From Toxorhynchites rutilus septentrionalis (Eukaryota > Arthropoda > Insecta > Diptera > Culicidae), in assembly GCF_029784135.1 (NCBI RefSeq), contig NC_073746.1, positions 32,394,387-32,458,386 on the forward strand: a stretch of DNA of 64,000 bases. The letters are read 5' to 3'. A program made the position numbers and the translations under genes. Positions 41,645-53,412 of the stretch are shown one piece after another. The notes beneath the pieces are model-generated. The model saw only the letters and a program-made list of their open reading frames with translations. It was not told where the DNA came from and ran no database searches. Every line of letters begins with the position of its first letter. Position 1 is the first letter of the stretch.

Positions 41645-42694
41645 GTGATTTAGTTGCTATAAAAATTTGTTATAAATTCACGAAGAAGTTGATTTTTGCG
41701 TAAAAGATCATTCTCTATAAGAAATAAATTACTGTATTACTTATTACTGTAGACCATACTAGATAAGTTTAGGCATAATTTTATAATCGAATAATGTGTA
41801 TGATAAAAATCATATACAGAACTTGACATTGAAACGTAAAGATGAAGAACCCTAGGTTGATTACTTGAAATATAGTATTATATTATAATGTAAAACTAAA
41901 TAAAAAAAACAATGAGAATTTAAGTAAAAAACAAATCAGGGAGTTCAGTTGCATAGGCCAACTATAGAGCAACCAGCGTTGGCTGTATTCCATATCATTT
42001 CTACTAAATCATCGTGTAGAAAATCTTATCATCTCTGAAACTCTGCTCATAAAACTATATGGCCGGAGACAGAGATCGTAGAGATTGGATCGACATAAGA
42101 ATGGATTTTTAGAAACGCTGGAAAGAAGAAAAGAGGCATTTTAGAATTTCCATTTATACTACATTTATTAGACGAAACGGCATTCTTCATGAAATCCTCC
42201 ATTGAGAGCTTCATCCTGTTCGGCAAGATTCATCCTTATAGTCGTTTCAACACTTGGCTTTCACACATATCAACTGAAACCCGATCTTAACTTGTCTTCA
42301 TCTCAGCTGTCAAACCTGAGCTCAACTTCCGCACACGAAGCAACTCGAAACTGATAGGTATCATTAAATTTTGTCTGTCATCTTTGAATCGCAGAATCTG
42401 ACTCTGGAACTTTTGTGAAGTGACAAAGACAATGAATTTCATATGAAATGAACACGCTATCAGAATAAAAATTATGAACAAAAAATAACTTTTTCATATC
42501 AAATATGCATTCTGTGTAATTGAAAATCACATTTTTCACTACTGGTGAAACAATCTTGATCGTAAATGGTGTCTAAAGATAATTTTATATAATAATAACT
42601 ACTTTTTTTTTGCGCTTACCACGTGTTTCACGTGTTTCACGTGTTTCAAATTATTAAATAATACAAAATAAAAATATTCAAATTTTATTTTTTA
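41645..42694. other. No gene found
   Basis: AT-rich, non-coding. A short tandem ACGTGTTTC appears three times at 42620-42648. No element ends recognised. Confidence 0.35.
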
Positions 42695-44345
42695 ACGATT
42701 TAAAACTGCTTTTATGCCTGCCAATCTGATACAGCAATTCCAAATGAAATCGTCCTAAAAATGCAGATTTTAAAAACTTGTATTTTTGATTCCAATAAAA
42801 GTGTGTATTCCGTTTGGTTTGAAGGAAATATGAGTTTTTCACAGCAATTGGGAATTTTTTGACTCAAGCGTAACTTTTGAAAAGGACGTATTGATTTTAG
42901 TAAGAGAAATCTTTGATAATTTATATCTCAAAAACTATGAGTCGTACCGAAATAGCGTCTTAGAAAGAGTTATAGAGTATTGATGGTTGAATATGAAATG
43001 TACTCTAATGTATAATGTATGTACTCTTTTTTTATTTACAAAATAAAATTTTAATTTGCGATATCAAAAAATATATTTTTTTTTCTAATTTTTTTCAATT
43101 TTTCAACATAAAATAGAAGTCATGTCTTCTTGAAAGGCGTTAACGTTCCCTGTGGAACTTTTACCGTCTCAACGTATGCATTAACTAGCGTCATTTATTA
43201 AGATTTCTTAAGCCAAATAACACGCCTTGAATGTATTCCGAGGGGCAAGCTCTAGAATACGCGTGACCACAGTGCAAGTCGAAGGAAATTTCTTTGACGA
43301 TAGATCCCCCGGCCAGAACGGGAATCGAACCCGAACACCCGGCATGACAATGTGAGACGCTAACCACTCGGCCACCGGTGGACATAAGTCATGTAGAAAA
43401 TTTAAAAAATGAGCCCAAGATGGTAAAACAATTTTTGACGAAATTTGTGGAACATCGAATTTTTAGGAATTTTCGAAACTTCGAATTTTTGTATGTTAGC
43501 AATCAGTTTTAGCCACAAATTATGAACCCTGATATGATTTAAAACAAAAAAGGTTATTATCAATCTCCTTCTAAATGTGGCCATTCTCGAGATATTAAAA
43601 AAAAATATTTATGTTGTTGGAAATTATAAGCATATTCATAAAATTTCATGAACATGACGGTATAACACGACAAACATATTAAAAAGGATTATTTGCTATA
43701 AAAAAGACAATAAATTAGAAATATATTTTTTTAAATATTTCGAGAATGGTTACATTTAGAAGGACATTGATAATAACGTTTTTTGTTTGAAATCACATCA
43801 GAATTCATCATTTGTGGCTAAAAATGATTGTTAACATACGAAAATTCGAAGTTTCGAAAATTCCTAAAAATTCGATGTTCTACAAAGTTCGGCAAAAAAA
43901 GTTTTACTATCTTGGGCCCATTTTTTTAATTTTCTGCATAACTTCTATTTTGTATGAAAAAATTAAAAATAAATTAAAAAATATGTATTTTGGATGTTGC
44001 AAATTGAATTTTTATTTTGTAAATAAAAAAAGAGTACTATTTTTTTTTTCTCAGTGTACATTTTTTTCATATTCAACCATCAATACTCTATAACTCTTTC
44101 TAAGACGCTATTTCGGTACGACTCATAGTTTTTGAGATATAAATTATCAAAGATTTCTCTTACTAAAATCGATACTACCTTTTCAAAAGTTACGCTTGAG
44201 TCAAAAAATTCTCAATTGTTGTGGAAAACTCATATTTCCTCTAACCCAAACGGAATACACACTTTCATTCCAATAAAAAATACTCATGTTTTGTCATTTG
44301 TCATTTGTTCCAAATGAAATCGAATTGCGGTATATTTAAAACCAT
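42695..44345. mobile_element. Large palindromic element, family F3, copy 2
   Basis: The arms are long inverted repeats. The left arm has TTTTTTGACTCAAGCGTAAC, TAGTAAGAGAAATCTTTGAT, CATAGTTTTTGAGATATAAA (inverted) and TTAGAAAGAGTTATAGAGTA. The same blocks reappear inverted at 44060-44200. A second inner pair is at 43440-43560 (TCGAATTTTTAGGAATTTTC; GCCACAAATTATGAA) and 43740-43880. Excluding the SINE at 43126-43385 the element is about 1.4 kb. Related to 14355-15491. Confidence 0.75.
43126..43385 (-). mobile_element. tRNA-derived SINE in the F3 palindrome
   Basis: On the minus strand the unit begins TCCACCGGTGGCCGAGTGGT, with pol III box A TGGCCGAGTGG (about 43365-43375) and a perfect box B GTTCGATTC (about 43323-43331). 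A body then ends GGGAACGTTAACGCC. A 9-base duplication AAGTCATGT lies on both sides (43117-43125 and 43386-43394). The paralogous F3 copy at about 15088-15105 has AGAAGTCATAAAGAAAATTT without the SINE, i.e. the empty site. A second copy is at 58726-58973, about 85-90% similar by eye. Confidence 0.9.
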
Positions 44346-44916
44346 GTAGGCAGAAACAAGTTGCACAAAAAATTATCTAAACTAGATCAAAAATAGCGGA
44401 CTCATCATTCGCTATCCAACTCTTGACGAGTAAAGTTCAGTGTCGGTATTGTGCGTTGCCACTTTTGCTATTGTACTATTGGTACGAGTGTATCGTGTAC
44501 GAGTGAAGGTCATTGCTGTCCGCGACCTGACCTTTTGTGAAGTGGAACGAAGGAACAAAGGAAGCAGCGCTCTTGCAGCGAGCCGGATTGCGGCTGTTGA
44601 ACTGATTCGACATAACGGGATCGCCATCGCGTGACTGTCGCAAACGGGATTCATCATCACGTGGCTGCGTAAGCTATTCTTGCGCTATTGTGTTGTCTCC
44701 GTAGCGCGTAGCCTCTGTCTCTCCCTGATTAGGGCAGTAGAGCGCATTATTGGAACAACTTATATATTAAGGTACACATATTTATTATTAATATTATTAT
44801 TCAATTCATTTGTTCATTGTTTGATATTATTATCATAATTTTTTTTTTTGCTATTTTTTTTAAGATTATTGTTAAAATCAATAATAATTTAGAAATAAGA
44901 CAGAAATTTTTGTAAA

Positions 44917-45187
44917 ATGGAGAATAGTGGAGGATCTCCAGAGATGGAGATCTCCGATAATGAATCTCATATAAGATCTGGGAAAAAACATAAACGAGTC
45001 CCTCATAAGGAAGATAATTCTTCTGGGGACGAATCCGCTCATCCTACCAAGCCCCCCCTTTAAGAAAATTGCAAGCCTCCCTTCTCAACCCACTGTTACT
45101 TCCACTCCCCCTCTCCCATCATCGATTTCGCTTCCCCCTTCTGATGCTTCCGATCCAACCCAATCCTCGTCCTCGTCCTCATCCTCA

Positions 45188-45219
<32 letters not shown>

Positions 45220-46519
45220 TTCCCCCTCTGTTGTCTCCGCTCCACGTGTCAGAGTTTATCCAGAAGATGCACCTGGAACTGGCCCTTGGGTTGTTTTCCT
45301 CCGGCCAAAACCGAAAGGAAAAAACCTTAAAGTGATTCAGATCATGAAAGATCTGGCCAGATACACTTCTGTATCTGAAATTCGTAGGGTTAGACCGAAC
45401 AAATTGCGAGTTGTCGTGAATGACCGGAAACACGCAAACGAGATTGTTGCTGATCAACATTTCACTCTCGAATATCGAACATTTATACCCTCCCATAACG
45501 TAGAAATTGAGGGGGTGATAACTGAAACGGGTCTGACGAGCGAACAAATAAAAGCAGAAGGAAAAGGCAAGTTCAAGAAGCTCCCCTCAATGGAAGTGAA
45601 AATCTTGAACTGTCGCCAACTCGGGAAACTTTCCCATGATGGGGACCAAACTAAATTTACGCCGTCCGACTCGTTTCGAGTCACCTTTGCTGGTGCCGCT
45701 CTCCCTGACTACGTTATGGTGGACAAATTGAGACTACCTGTGCGACTCTTCGTGCCAAAGCCCATGACTTGCAACAAATGCAAGTCAGTTGGTCACACTT
45801 CGGATTATTGTGCCAACAAGGAGCGCTGTGCCATTTGCGGAGAGCAACATGAGGGGAAATCCTGCAGTGCGACTGAGCATAAATGTCCATATTGCGGGGG
45901 ATCCCCACACGAGCTCTCAGTTTATGAAAATTACAAGAGTCGCTGGGAGAAACAGAAGCGCTCTTTGAAGGAACGCTCGAAACGCACTTTTGCGGATATT
46001 TTAAAGGGCGCTTCTCCACTGGCCCAACAACAACAACCAATCAACACACAAAATGTCTTCGCCACGTTGCCCGTTGACGAAATAGAAGCGGACACAGCTA
46101 ACGGGGGCACACCGTTCATTTTCCAAGGGAATCCCCGGCGCAAAAATGTGACCACTCCCAAAGTTCAAGGACAAGCCCCTCCGGTGATACCCCCTGTTAG
46201 CATGCCTAAAAAATCGAGTGCAGCGGACAAGCAAAATCAGGTTCCTCCTGGTTTCCGTGGGAATAAATCACCTTCGAATGGCCCAGCACTCGAGGGGACA
46301 TCAAAAACCCCAACTGTCCCTGTTATTCCGTCCAGTTCAACTTCCCAATCGGGATTTATAAAGTTGTCTGACCTTTTGGACAAAATCTTCAAGTGTTTTA
46401 ATGTTTCTGACTCCATCAGAACCCTTGTCATCTCAATGCTTCCAGTATTAAAGACAATTTTGCAACAATTGATGCAAACATGGCCCCTCCTTGCAATGAT
46501 TATCTCTCTTGATGTCTAA
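44917..46519 (+). pseudogene. MosquI copy 1 ORF1 (gag-like nucleic-acid-binding protein), one frameshift
   Basis: The natural start is probably the ATG at 44917 (AAAATGG context). An acidic N-terminus runs 48 codons and hits a stop at 45061 because a C-run at about 45052-45058 has one extra base. The main frame then stays open to 46519. After the shift come a Pro/Ser region with a long polyserine tract (45163-45225), an RNA-binding-like domain (WVVFLRPKPKGKNLKVIQIM onward), and zinc knuckles: CNKCKSVGHTSDYC at about 45771-45812, CAICGEQHEGKSC at about 45829-45867 and a third, CPYCGGSPHELSVY, whose last Cys is Tyr. A Lys/Arg-rich KRSLKERSKRTFADIL segment and a hydrophobic C-terminus (MLPVLKTILQQLMQTWPLL) follow. 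The protein would coat the element's RNA in the particle. The stop overlaps the ORF2 start. Confidence 0.88.
45163..45225 (+). repeat. TCCTCG/TCCTCA hexanucleotide microsatellite encoding polyserine
   Basis: Roughly ten near-identical hexanucleotides inside ORF1 of MosquI copy 1, encoding a run of about 20 serines. Copy 2 has an acidic Glu/Asp-rich region at the equivalent place (53460-53560), so length and composition here differ strongly between subfamilies. Confidence 0.85.
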
Positions 46520-49500
46520 TTCAAATAGAGAGGTCGGAGATATCACTGTTTTACAGTGGAATGGTCGTAGTCTTATCCCTAAATTGGATACATTCAAAAT
46601 TTTAATTCATAACTACAATTGTGATGTTTTTGCTCTGTCCGAAACTTGGCTTTCTTCGCGAGATGATATCTCTTTCCACGATTTTAATATTATACGCTTG
46701 GACCGTGATGATAGATACGGAGGGGTGCTTTTGGGGATAAAGAAGTGCCACTCATTTTTTAGAATTGACCTTCCACCTATTGGAGGGATCGAAGCTGTTG
46801 CTTGTCATGCAAACATCAGAGGCAAAGACCTCTGTATTGTCAGCTTGTATTGGCCTCCGAGAGCTGCGGTTAGCCGCAAACAACTTGATGACATGTGCTC
46901 ACTCCTTCCTGAGCCACGATTGATCTTGGAAGACTTCAACTCTCACGGAACTGCCTGGGGGGAACAGTACGACGACAATCGTTCATTGTTGATATATGAC
47001 CTTTGTAACAGCTTCAATATGACCGTTTTGAACACTGGGGAAACAACACGTGTACCTAAACTTCCTGCTAACCCAAGTGCTCTTGACCTCTCGCTTTGCT
47101 CGAATTCACTATCGTTAGATTGCAAGTGGAATGTAATCCAGGACCCCAACGGTAGTGATCACTTGCCAATCAAAATTTCCATCACCATTGGGTCGAATTC
47201 TTCTGAATCTATAAACATGGCATATGACCTCACAAGACACATTGACTGGAAAAAATATGCGGACGCGATTGCTCTAGCCATCAATTCCAGAGATGGTTTA
47301 CCTCCATTGGAGGAGTATAACTTCCTTTCTCGTTTGATCTATGACAGCGCGGTTCGCGCTCAAACGAAACCCATCCCAGGTTCCACCATTTCCCGAAGGC
47401 CTCCCAATCTATGGTGGGATAGCCAATGTTCCAAGCTTTATGTAGAAAAATCGAATGCATTTAAAGCTTTTCGGAAACGTGGAACCCCTGAAAATTTTCA
47501 AACGTATTTAGCCCTTGAAGATCTATTTAAAAACTTAATCAAAGGGAAAAAACGTGCTTATTGGCGAAATTTCGTGGGAGGTTTGTCACAAGAAACGTCA
47601 ATGAAAAAATTATGGAAAGTGGCTCGAAACATGAGAAATCGCTCTTCAACGAATGAAAGCGAAGAATATTCACATCGATGGATTTTGAATTTTGCACGGA
47701 AGGTTTGTCCTGATTCCGCTCCTGTGCAAAAAAATTGTTCGAGATATACCACAAGATAGGTGCGATCTTGATTCCGAGTTTTCGATGGTAGAATTCTCTC
47801 TTGCTCTGCTCTCATGTAACAATTCTGCTCCGGGATCGGATAGAATTAAGTTCAACTTGCTGAAAAACCTCCCTGATGTGGCGAAACATCGCTTGTTGAA
47901 TTTATTCAATCGGTTTCTGGAGAATAATATTGTTCCAGATGATTGGAGACAAGTACGAGTTATAGCTATTCAAAAACCCGGAAAACCCGCGTCCGACTTC
48001 AATTCGTACCGCCCAATAGCAATGCTGTCTTGTATACGGAAATTGTTGGAGAAAATGATCTTGTTTCGCCTTGATCGATGGGTTGAAACGAATGGCCTAC
48101 TCTCAGATACACAATATGGGTTCCGCAGGGGCAAGGGGACGAATGATTGTCTTGCGTTGCTTTCTTCAGAAATTCAAATGGCTTACGCCGAAAAAAAACA
48201 AATGGCTTCAGTATTCTTGGACATAAAGGGGGCCTTCGATTCTGTTTCAATAGAGGTTTTGTCGGACAAATTACACTCTCGGGGTCTGCCGCCTCTATTG
48301 AATAATATGTTATATAACTTGCTTTGTGAGAAACATTTGAACTTTTCTCACGGAGATTCGGCAGTAAGTCGGGTCTCTTACATGGGCCTCCCCCAGGGCT
48401 CATGTTTAAGCCCCCTTTTGTACAAGTTCTATGTAAGCGACATCGACAATTGCCTTACACAAAATTGCAGCCTAAGACAACTTGCAGATGATGGAGTGGT
48501 GTCTATCGTAGGACCAAACGAATCCGACCTGCAAGGACCCTTACTAAATACTTTGAACAATTTTTCAACCTGGGCCATTGGGCTAGGGATCGAATTCTCC
48601 ACGGAGAAAACAGAGATGGTGGTTTTTTCTAGGAAGCATAGACCTGCAAAACCAAAGCTTCAACTTTTGGGTAAACCGATCACTCATGCTATGTCATTCA
48701 AGTATCTTGGGGTCTGGTTCGACTCTAAATGTACTTGGGGGGCCCATATTAGGTATCTGAGTAAAAAATGTCAACAAAGAATAAACTTTCTCCGTACAAT
48801 TACCGGCACCTGGTGGGGAGCCCATCCCGAAGATCTTATAATGTTGTATCGAACAACTATTCTCTCAGTGATGGAGTATGGCAGTTTCTGTTTTCAATCA
48901 GCTGCCAAAACACACCTCATTAAACTCGAGCGAATTCAGTATCTTTGTCTCCGTATCGCGTTGGGATGTATGCCCTCAACGCATACCATGAGTCTCGAGG
49001 TTTTGGCAGGCCTACTCCCACTAAAAGATCGCTTCAATTTATTATCTCTTCGGTTCTTCATCCGGTGTAAGGTCATGAACCCATTGGTGATCGGAAATTT
49101 TGAGCAGCTGATCGAGCTAAATTTTCACTCCGGGTTCATGAGTTCATATCATGAATTCATCTCCATGCAGGTTGATCCTTCTTCGTATATTCCCAACCGT
49201 GTTTGTTTCCCTGACTACATCAATTCTCTGTGCATTTTGATCTGTCCATGAAGCAAGATATCCATGGATATTCAGATTACCAACGATCGAGGATCGCTCC
49301 AACGATCTTCGATGAAAAGTATGGGGGTATCAATTGCGATAATATGTACTTTACTGATGGGTCCACTATAAACGAGTCCACAGGATTTGGAGTGTTCAAC
49401 GAATTTTTTAGCACCTCACACAGTCTTCAGAATCCTTGCTCAGTGTATATTGCTGAATTGGCAGCAATTCATTGGGCGCTGGACAGCGTCGCCTCACGAC

Positions 49501-50195
49501 CTGTTGAACACTATTACATTGTAACGGATAGTCTTAGCTCTGTCGAAGCTATCCGTTCAGTGAGGCCGGAAAAGCACTCGCCGTACTTCCTTGAGAGAAT
49601 ACGAGAAATTTTGAGTGCTTTATCCAGACGCTGTTATGTCATTACCTTTATCTGGGTCCCTTCACATTGCTCCATTCCGGGTAATGAGAGGGTTGACTCA
49701 TTAGCAAAGGTAGGTGCAATTGAAGGCGATATTTATCAGCGTCAAATCGCCTTCAATGAATTTTATTCTTTAGTCCGCAAAAATACCATCGCTAACTGGC
49801 AACGCAAGTGGAATGAAGATGAATTGGGCCGGTGGTTTCACTCGATTATCCCTAAGGTTAGCCTCAAACCGTGGTTCAAAAGTCTAGACTTGAGTCGGGA
49901 CTTTATCCGCACCTTCTCCCGACTCATGTCCAATCACTGTTCGTTAGATGCACTACTCTTTCGTTTCAATCTTGCCAGCAGCAATCTCTGCGTTTGTGGC
50001 CAAGGTTATCACGACATCGAGCACATTGTTTGGTCGTGCGAGGTGTATCTGGTCGCCAGATCGAATTCAAAAAACTCCCTTCGGGCCCGAGGAAGACAGC
50101 CCAATGTGCCGGTGAGAGATGTGTTGGCTCGGTTAGACCTTGATTACATGTCCCATATATATGTTTTCCTTAAAGCTATAGATCTTCGTGTGTGA
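46512..50195 (+). pseudogene. MosquI copy 1 ORF2 (endonuclease, reverse transcriptase, RNase H), two frameshifts
   Basis: Starts at the ATG at 46512, which overlaps the ORF1 stop (ATGTCTAA). The apurinic endonuclease occupies about 46545-47200: VLQWNGRS, LSETWLSSRDD, LEDFNSHGTAWG (Gly of the usual GDFN replaced by Glu) and DPNGSDHLPI. A one-base gain in an A-run at 47729-47735 breaks the frame. The reverse transcriptase follows at about 47780-48880: FRRGKGTNDCLALLS, FLDIKGAFDSV (first Asp), LPQGSCLSPLLYKFY and LADDGVVSIV (Asp pair). A one-base loss near 49222 breaks the frame again, before RNase H at about 49340-49760: FTDGSTINESTGF, YIAELAAIHWALD, TDSLSSVEAIRS and WVPSHCSIPGNERVDSLAK. In the last, the usual Ala before the final Asp is Val. 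The C-terminal motif CVCGQGYHDIEHIVWSC lies at about 49990-50040. Confidence 0.9.
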
Positions 50196-50549
50196 TTGTA
50201 CCTACATCCTTATACCCTCCTTTCCTTCCTTTGCGGGTAATTCGTCCCCTTGCTATAAATAGTAGAATAAGTTGAAATGTAAATACACCATAGATATACG
50301 AATAGATTTATAAATTGAGTGTTCATCAACATTGTTACAATTTCCTTATATCCCATCCTTCTCCTAAAAATATGTCACCCTTCTAAACTCGAGTACACCG
50401 CGAGTAATCGGTTTTCCACCTTACTAACCATAGATGTAAGAAAATTGTTTATATATATAGTTTTAAAATTATATTTAAGAATTCGGCTCCTTTAAACTTA
50501 AGTAACTGAGCCTGTAAAAATAAACGAATTAAAAAAAAAACAATAGCGG

Positions 50550-51011
50550 GCTGATTTTCTCAATCATTGTGTGGTTCAGATGGCCTTAAACAACTGTTTA
50601 TTCTAAACCGATTGGTAGCTCAAATATTTCTGAGGAGACGTATAATTTTATTCTTTCTAATGCTTAAAATGCCTTTCACAGAGGTTATGTTGCGCAAATC
50701 ATGCAATTTTATATAATGTAATTTATGGAGCAAGGCGAAGTTTTCTGCGATAAATTACCTTTGGATGGTATTTAAAAAAATTAAAGCTATTAGCACAGAC
50801 AAGTCCTTTCATTAATTCTGTTTTCCATGGTGATCATGGTGATGAGCTTCAGCTTCACTGGACGAGAGATAGGAAAGTGTCGTAGCTAACAATACTTCAA
50901 AACTACAAACAAGAACCCACTAAACACATTATATTTTGCGTATTTTGAGTCATATTTTGAGATGGATGTCATTAGCATTTCCAATGTTTTATATATTAAT
51001 TTTATATATTA
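50550..51011. other. No gene found between MosquI copy 1 and a mariner
   Basis: AT-rich, non-coding continuation of the DNA into which MosquI copy 1 inserted. Confidence 0.4.
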
Positions 51012-52235
51012 GGCTGTCAAAAAAGTCCTGCGGTATTTCCGCGAGGTGTCGTGGTAAGCACGTAGTTCTAGTTGTATTCATTGTATCGAGTCATACTATA
51101 GCTTGTTGGAAAGGTATTTTTGCGCGCTATACTATAATCCTTGACAGTGTTTTGTTTGGTTAAGGTAATATTTTACAGTACTACTATGACAAAGGCAAAA
51201 ATGCATCTCAAGCTGCCAATAAAATTTGTGCAGTTTATGGACCCGATACAGTTTCCATTTCCACCGTACAACGATGGTTTCAACGTTTTCGTTCTGGTGT
51301 AGAGGTCGTCGAAGATGCGCCACGCTCCGGAAGACCTGTCGTCGAAAATTGCGACTAAATCGCTGAATTAGCCGAGAAAGACCGGCATAGTAGCAGCCGT
51401 AGCATCGGCCAAGAGCTGGGGATAAGTCATCAAACCGTTATTAACCATTTGAAGAAGCTTGGATTCACAAAGAAGCTCGATGTATGGGTGCCACACACGT
51501 TGACGCAAAAAAACATCTTTGACCGTATCGACGCATGTGAATCGCTGCTGAATCGCAACAAAATCGACCCGTTTCTGAAGCGGATAGTGACTGGCGATGA
51601 AAAGTGGGTCACTTACGACAACGTGAAGCGCAAACGGTCGTGGTCGAAGCCCGCTGAAGCGGCTCAGACGGTGGCCAAGCCCTCATTAACGGCCAGGAAG
51701 GTTCTGCTGTGTGTTTGGTGGGATTGTCAAGGAATAATCTATTATGAGCTGCTTCCCTATGGCCAAACGCTCAATTCGGACCTGTACTGCCAACAACTGG
51801 ACCGCTGGATTTGACTCATGAAGAAGAGGCCATCTTTGATAAACAGAGGCCGCATTGTCTTCCATCAGGACAACGCCAGGCCACACACTTCTTTGGTGAC
51901 GCGCCAGAAGCTCCGGGAGCTCGGATGGGAGGTTCTTTTGCATCCGCCGTATAGTCCGGACCTTGCACCAATTGACTACCACCTGATTTTGTCCATGGCG
52001 AACGAGCTAGGTAGTCAGAAGCTAGCCACAAAAGAGGCCTGTGAAAATTGGCTATCCGAGTTTTTTGCCAATAAGGAAGCGAGTTTCTATAACAGCGGTA
52101 TTATGAAGTTGGCAACTCGTTGGGAACAAGTCATCGAACAAAACGGCGCATATTTGACTTAAAACAGATGATTGTAACTAATTTTCTGAACAAATGAAAA
52201 TTCAAAAAAAATACCGCAGGACTTTTTTCACAGCC
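51012..52235 (+). mobile_element. Mariner transposon, nearly complete (1224 bp)
   Basis: Terminal inverted repeats of about 27 bp: GGCTGTCAAAAAAGTCCTGC at the left and GCAGGACTTTTTTCACAGCC at the right, differing by one base in this part. TA flanks at 51010-51011 and 52236-52237. It holds a transposase frame with two stop codons (51182-52162). Confidence 0.92.
51182..52162 (+). pseudogene. Mariner (DD34D) transposase with two nonsense codons
   Basis: One continuous frame covers about 327 codons, interrupted only by TAA at 51356-51358 and TGA at 51812-51814. Readable domains: the first helix-turn-helix (NASQAANKICAVYG, then VQRWFQRFRSGV), the linker EDAPRSGRPVVE, the second helix-turn-helix SRSIGQELGISHQTVINHL, and the motif WVPHTLTQKN. 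The catalytic positions are intact: Asp in TGDEKWVTYDN (about 51597), Asp in FHQDNARPHTS (about 51878) and Asp in SPDLAPIDYHL (about 51983), with 34 residues between the last two. The motif has Ile where Ser/Thr is usual (APIDYH). The N-terminal ~15 residues with the start codon are missing or altered. The C-terminus FANKEASFYNSGIMKL is normal. Confidence 0.9.
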
Positions 52236-52348
52236 TAATATTAACTTTAATGGAACTTTGGACATTTAGTGATGGCTAACCTAAATCTGTTTTCCATTAT
52301 CGGCTCATCACTTCTGTTCAATTTTTTGTAAGAGTGTATTATTTTATT

Positions 52349-52895
52349 TTTTGACACAGGACTATATCTTTGATTTCTATTTAGGGGGGTCACTCTACGA
52401 AATATGTAACGATTCATTAAGAGTTTTCAAACACATATTACTCATAATGGTTATTGCGATATATGTTGTGTTATATACCATTAGACAGGAAATTTATCCA
52501 AGATTTTTTTTTGTTCAAAACATGAGCAGTGAATATAGTAAACAAAGTAAACAATTTGACGATTACAATGGGTATGTTTTCTTTCGATTGCACTAACCAC
52601 ACGCTTTCCTCTCCGACGCAACGAGCAATCTTTTTGCCTAAATTCGGGCGTTAGCTCACAATTTGAGCTGATGCGTATAAAGGGATCTTAATATGATGCT
52701 CCCCATATATGTTTTCCTAAGAAACCCGATTCATTTCCTCGAATGCACATCCCCTTACCTTTACATAAGATAAACTTAGAACCCAATGAGATCAGTTCAG
52801 TACAGCAGCTACACGAACTTCCCAAGAGAGCACTCATGGCCATAGAATACTCAATATACATCACCGGGCTATAAAGTAACGTGGCAACGAAGGAG
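52349..52895 (+). repeat. Dispersed repeat family X, left part, interrupted by MosquI copy 2
   Basis: Starts TTTGACACAGGACTATATCT and matches 22371-22560; the end (CACCGGGCTATAAAGTAACG, then AACGAAGGAG) matches 23236-23286. The last ten bases are the left target-site duplication of MosquI copy 2. GTATAAAGG at about 52675 and CTATAAAG at about 52869 are TATA-like but nothing downstream supports a promoter. Confidence 0.7.
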
Positions 52896-53412
52896 ATTGT
52901 TGATTGCTTCGACAACTCGCAAGCAGATCGGTCGAACCTATATTTGATCCGATACAGGTGTTTTTTTTACATCCGTTTCTAGTGTGTATTTTTTCATCTG
53001 GTGCGCTGTGAGCGAGTAAAGCTCATAAAAAGTGGTGCGCTATCGAGACAATCCGGCAGCAAGTCACATCATCACACACGCTACACAGCAACGGGGCAAG
53101 TAGAAGTTTATTTTCCTCTTACCTCTTCCATCATTCTGTATAGCTTCTGTGCTCGATTTATACCATTGTTTATCATTGTGTTTATCATATCGGCAAGCGT
53201 TGGCATTAGGGGTGTTCATTTCTTACATCACCGTTGAACTTTTATTGGAACTTTTTTCATTTTCAAATTACACATTATAACAAAAATTGAAATAAATAAA
53301 ATTTTCAACAATAACTTATATAGAAATATAATTTCTTTTACTAATTTATATTTTCCAAATTATTATATTCTGTTCATATCGAACAGTTGTCTACTTCTTC
53401 GTTTTTATTAAT

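Larger units (their letters stand above)
44400..50541 (+). mobile_element. MosquI-like (I clade) non-LTR retrotransposon, copy 1, full length
   Basis: An 8-base target-site duplication AATAGCGG (44392-44399 and 50542-50549) brackets the element, which has a ~517-base 5' UTR, two overlapping ORFs and a ~345-base 3' UTR ending in an A-rich tail (50531-50540). ORF order is gag-like with zinc knuckles, then endonuclease, reverse transcriptase and RNase H, the I-clade arrangement; sequence style matches the MosquI family of Aedes. ORF1 has one frameshift and ORF2 two, so this copy is dead but structurally complete. Transcription would be expected from an internal promoter at the 5' end, as in I factors; I cannot demonstrate it from sequence. 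Confidence 0.92.

Noticed and set aside
45069..45335. Pro/Arg-rich frame
   Set aside because: Out-of-frame reading of the polyserine microsatellite of MosquI ORF1.
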